DNA from: Devosia subaequoris
Lineage (GTDB): Bacteria > Pseudomonadota > Alphaproteobacteria > Rhizobiales > Devosiaceae
DNA length: 64,000 nt
Direction: 5' to 3'
Assembly (NCBI RefSeq): GCF_014197055.1
Contig: NZ_JACIEW010000004.1
Location: forward strand, 1 to 64,000
The position numbers and the translations under genes were made by a program. Of the stretch, positions 61,470-64,000 are shown piece by piece. Positions within the stretch are counted from its first letter, which is position 1. The number at the start of each line of letters is the position of its first letter. Below the pieces are notes generated by a model. It was not told the DNA's origin and ran no database searches. It was given only the letters and a program-made list of their open reading frames with translations.

Positions 61470-64000
61470 CTAGTTGCCGAAGATCAGATCCATCAGCGTG
61501 CGCTGGGAGCGCTCTTCCTGGTAGACCGGCTGCTGCTGCACCGGGCCCGGCGGGACAATCTGGCCCTGCGGCTGTGCAAAGCCCTGCGGTTGCTGCGAGG
61601 TCGGTGCCGAGGGCACCCAGACCTGCTCTCCGGTCGCCGGATCAACCACCAGCGTCATCGGCAGGCCGGTTTCCGGATCAATTGGCGCCTCGCCAAAACC
61701 ATTGCCCTGCTGCTGCAGCGGGAAGCCGGTGACCGGATCAATCGCCTGGCCATTGGCGTCATATTGCACCAGCTGCCCCTGATCGATAGGCATGCCCGTA
61801 TTGGGGTCCAATTGCTGCACTGGCTGTCCGGTCGCCGGGTCGATCATCGTGCCGGTCTGGACTGGTGCACTGGCGACCTGACCATCCACTGGCGCCAGAC
61901 CCTCGATTGGCGCGCCCGTGGCGGGGTCGATTGCAATCACCTGTCCCGTGGCCGGATCGGTCGTGGTCTGCACCGGTTCGCCCGTGCCGCCATCGACATA
62001 TTGCACCATGGGCTGGCCAGTTGCCGGATCGATGGCGGGCATGCCCGTATTGGGATCGATCAACTGCTGCGCGATGAGTTGGCCGGCATAGGAGCCACCG
62101 GGGATCGGGGCAGGCGAGCGATCGGCAAGAGCCTTGGTCATGAAGTTGGACCAGATATTGGCCGGCACATTGCCGCCGGACAGGCTGGTGCCGGTGTCGT
62201 TGTCATTGCCCAGCCACACCCCTGTAACCATGGCAGAGGTGTAGCCGACAAACAGGGCGTCACGCGATTCTTGAGAGGTGCCGGTCTTGCCACCGACTTC
62301 CCACCCGCCAATATTGGCGCCCCGGCCCGTACCCACCTCGACGGCGGTCTTGAGCATGTCGTTCATAGCTGCCAGCACATTGGGATCAACCACGCGCCCT
62401 GGCCCGGCATTAGAGGCCTCGTAGAGCACATTGTCCTCAACGTCTGAAATCTTGGTGATGACATTGGGAATTACCCCCATGCCACCATTGGCAAAGGGCG
62501 CATAGGCACTGGTCAACTCGAGCAGGTTCACTTCCTGAGCACCCAGAGCAATGGAGGGCACTGCCGACAGGTTCGAGGAAATGCCCATACGCATCGCCAC
62601 TTCAATGACTTTTTCAGGGGTGACATCGATGGCCAGGCGGGCGGCGATGGTGTTGAGCGAATAGGCCAGCCCCTGGCGCAACGTCACCGTCCCGGCATAT
62701 TTGCCGTTCGAATTGCGCGGGCTCCAGCCATTGTAGTCGAACTGGGCGTCTTCGGCCAAAGTATCGGGCGTATAGCCCTTCTCCATTGCCGCCATATAGA
62801 CAAACGGCTTGAAGGCAGAACCAGGCTGGCGCCGCGCAGTGACGGCACGGTTATACTGGCTGGCCTGGTAATCGACCCCGCCCACCATGGCACGCACGGT
62901 GCCGTCGACATCCATGGCCACCAGAGCAGCCTGCGAGAAGCCGCGCTTCTCGCCTTCGTTGGCCACCGCTTCCTTGACGATGAATTCGGCGTCCTTTTGC
63001 ATCTTGTAGTCGATGGTGGTCTGCACCACCACGTCACCCTCGATCTCGCCGATATAGGCGGTCATCAGGCTTTCAACCCAATCGGCGACATAGGATTCGG
63101 AGCCGGCCACCACGGTGCGGATGGTCTGGTCGGGGTTGATGCGAGCCGCATCAGCTTCTTCACGCGTGATATAGCCTTCCTGCGCCATGGCGTTGAGCAC
63201 CAGGCGCTGACGGTCGCGGGCGGTATCAGGGTTGGCCTTGGGGTTATAGGCCGACGGCGCTGGCAGGATGCCTACCAGCATGGCAGCCTCGCCAAGCGAG
63301 AGATTGCGCGCCGAAACGCCGAAATAGGTCTGCGCCGCCGCCTCGATGCCATAGGCGCCCGAGCCGAAATAGACCCGGTTCATGTAAAGCTCGAGGATTT
63401 CTTCCTTGGAAAAATTCTGTTCGAGCCAGATGGCCAGGATCGCTTCCTGCACCTTGCGGCCCAGGGTCTGGTCGGGGGTGAGAAACAGGTTCTTGGCGAC
63501 CTGCTGGGTGATGGTCGAGGCGCCGCGGGTGACGCCGCGCGCTTCCACCATTTCCACGGCCACCGAGAGCAGACCGATCGGGTCGACGCCGAAATGGCTC
63601 ATGAAGCGCCGGTCTTCCGAGGCAATGAAGGCCGCGGGCACATATTGGGGCAGTTCGCGGAAGGTAATGGCCTCACCGCCGGTCTGGCCGCGATTGGAGA
63701 TCAAGCTGCCATCGGCCGCCAGGATGCGGATATTGGGCGGACGCTCGGGAATCGCCCAGGTCTCGGACGAGGGAAGTTGCGCGCCGTAATAGACAATGAC
63801 ACCGATGACGGCGAGGCCGCCCCACAGGGAGGCCACAAAGCCCCACCAGAGCAGGCCCATGAGAAAGCCGCCGCCGCGTTTCTTCCTGCGATTGCGGGCT
63901 GGCTCCGCCTTGCCCTTGCGTGGTTGTTTTCGGAGCGATTTGGGCGGCTTGCCGCCACCACCATTGCCGCCACCACCATTGCCGCCGGGGCGGGTTTCAT
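61470..64000 (-). CDS. penicillin-binding protein 1A family (partial; start beyond the right edge)
   Basis: A bifunctional peptidoglycan synthase with at least 843 codons; the frame is open through the right edge, so the N terminus is missing. Visible are a glycine/asparagine tract, a basic stretch (KPPKSLRKQPRKGKAEP...), a membrane helix, the glycosyltransferase motif SEDRRFMSHFG, then transpeptidase motifs SAFKPF (SxxK), SLN and KTGTSQES. The C-terminal 190 residues are repetitive and are not part of the enzyme domains. The ORF has an internal ATG at 63860, but the in-frame codons before it code a typical N-terminal tail. Confidence 0.9.
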   Translation of the reverse strand, partial: ETRPGGNGGGGNGGGGKPPKSLRKQPRKGKAEPARNRRKKRGGGFLMGLLWWGFVASLWGGLAVIGVIVYYGAQLPSSETWAIPERPPNIRILAADGSLISNRGQTGGEAITFRELPQYVPAAFIASEDRRFMSHFGVDPIGLLSVAVEMVEARGVTRGASTITQQVAKNLFLTPDQTLGRKVQEAILAIWLEQNFSKEEILELYMNRVYFGSGAYGIEAAAQTYFGVSARNLSLGEAAMLVGILPAPSAYNPKANPDTARDRQRLVLNAMAQEGYITREEADAARINPDQTIRTVVAGSESYVADWVESLMTAYIGEIEGDVVVQTTIDYKMQKDAEFIVKEAVANEGEKRGFSQAALVAMDVDGTVRAMVGGVDYQASQYNRAVTARRQPGSAFKPFVYMAAMEKGYTPDTLAEDAQFDYNGWSPRNSNGKYAGTVTLRQGLAYSLNTIAARLAIDVTPEKVIEVAMRMGISSNLSAVPSIALGAQEVNLLELTSAYAPFANGGMGVIPNVITKISDVEDNVLYEASNAGPGRVVDPNVLAAMNDMLKTAVEVGTGRGANIGGWEVGGKTGTSQESRDALFVGYTSAMVTGVWLGNDNDTGTSLSGGNVPANIWSNFMTKALADRSPAPIPGGSYAGQLIAQQLIDPNTGMPAIDPATGQPMVQYVDGGTGEPVQTTTDPATGQVIAIDPATGAPIEGLAPVDGQVASAPVQTGTMIDPATGQPVQQLDPNTGMPIDQGQLVQYDANGQAIDPVTGFPLQQQGNGFGEAPIDPETGLPMTLVVDPATGEQVWVPSAPTSQQPQGFAQPQGQIVPPGPVQQQPVYQEERSQRTLMDLIFGN
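61618..62064 (-). repeat. nine DPxTGxP-type repeats in the PBP1A C terminus
   Basis: The protein end contains about nine short units with core IDPATGQP (variants DPNTGMP, DPVTGFP, DPETGLP, DPATGEQ), spaced irregularly by Q/V-rich linkers. The DNA is correspondingly repetitive (GGATC-centred codons). The copies vary, so this is an old protein-level repeat, not a recent tandem duplication. Confidence 0.85.
63951..63986. repeat. 15-bp tandem repeat coding a Gly/Asn tract
   Basis: The unit GCCGCCACCACCATT occurs twice in a row (63951-63965, 63966-63980) followed by GCCGCC. On the minus strand it codes repeated NGGGG units in the cytoplasmic tail of PBP1A. Copy number could vary between strains by slippage. 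Confidence 0.8.

Noticed and set aside
61618..62064. CRISPR-like array
   Set aside because: The repeats vary in sequence and spacing and lie in an open reading frame; they are protein repeats of PBP1A.

Overview
The window reads as a chromosome segment of a high-GC alphaproteobacterium, most likely of the order Hyphomicrobiales and perhaps close to Devosia. The order-level call is an inference from gene content: an ActS/ActR redox two-component pair, a GlpSTPQUV-type glycerol ABC transporter, DUF2852 and TIGR03808 family proteins, a SitABCD metal transporter and a PBP1A of alphaproteobacterial type. The genus is a guess. No rRNA operon, complete tRNA, CRISPR array or intact prophage was seen.

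Layout. 0.5-7.3 kb: a compact Na+-translocating NADH:quinone reductase operon, nqrABCDEF, followed by its maturation genes apbE and nqrM and a CBS-domain gene; most junctions overlap by 4-8 bases. 7.6-9.6 kb: a tandem universal stress protein and an exported pentaheme cytochrome. 9.6-10.2 kb: a gene-poor junction with a tRNA-Ser-like 3' end and a broken IS3-type orfA, possibly the edge of an acquired block carrying nqr. 10.2-12.9 kb: a D-galactonate dehydratase-like enolase and an MFS transporter. 13.1-19.1 kb (minus): a glycerol-type ABC transporter. 19.7-26.0 kb: DUF2934, treZ, treY and glgX/treX, which convert glycogen or maltodextrin to trehalose. 26.2-30.4 kb (minus): a three-gene cyclic-di-GMP module. 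30.6-37.2 kb (minus): a caa3-type cytochrome oxidase operon with a Ca2+/cation exchanger gene inside it. 37.3-43.0 kb (minus): MFS transporter, SulP-Usp pair and O-antigen ligase-like protein. 43.2-46.6 kb: a Tat-exported beta-helix protein, DUF3237 and a FAD monooxygenase.

46.6-49.8 kb: a YtrA-like GntR regulator with an ABC exporter behind a perfect palindromic operator, then a GT32-like glycosyltransferase that abuts a truncated GT8 gene. 50.0-53.5 kb: sitABCD behind a Fur/Mur-type box. 53.6-64.0 kb: an orphan DUF2793/S74 fibre-like protein, a beta-CASP MBL protein, DUF1428, actR/actS, DUF2852, a YgjP-like metalloprotease, an exported small protein, an L,D-transpeptidase and PBP1A, which runs off the right edge.

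The most unusual items are the short NqrB that lacks the usual covalent-FMN segment although NqrC keeps its site, the two glycerol-transporter ATPases with complementary defects that predict one working and one degenerate ATP site, the cation exchanger embedded in the oxidase operon, a receiver-like protein without a phosphoacceptor, and the nine DPxTGxP repeats at the C terminus of PBP1A. All function calls rest on reading motifs in the translated sequence; no database search was run.
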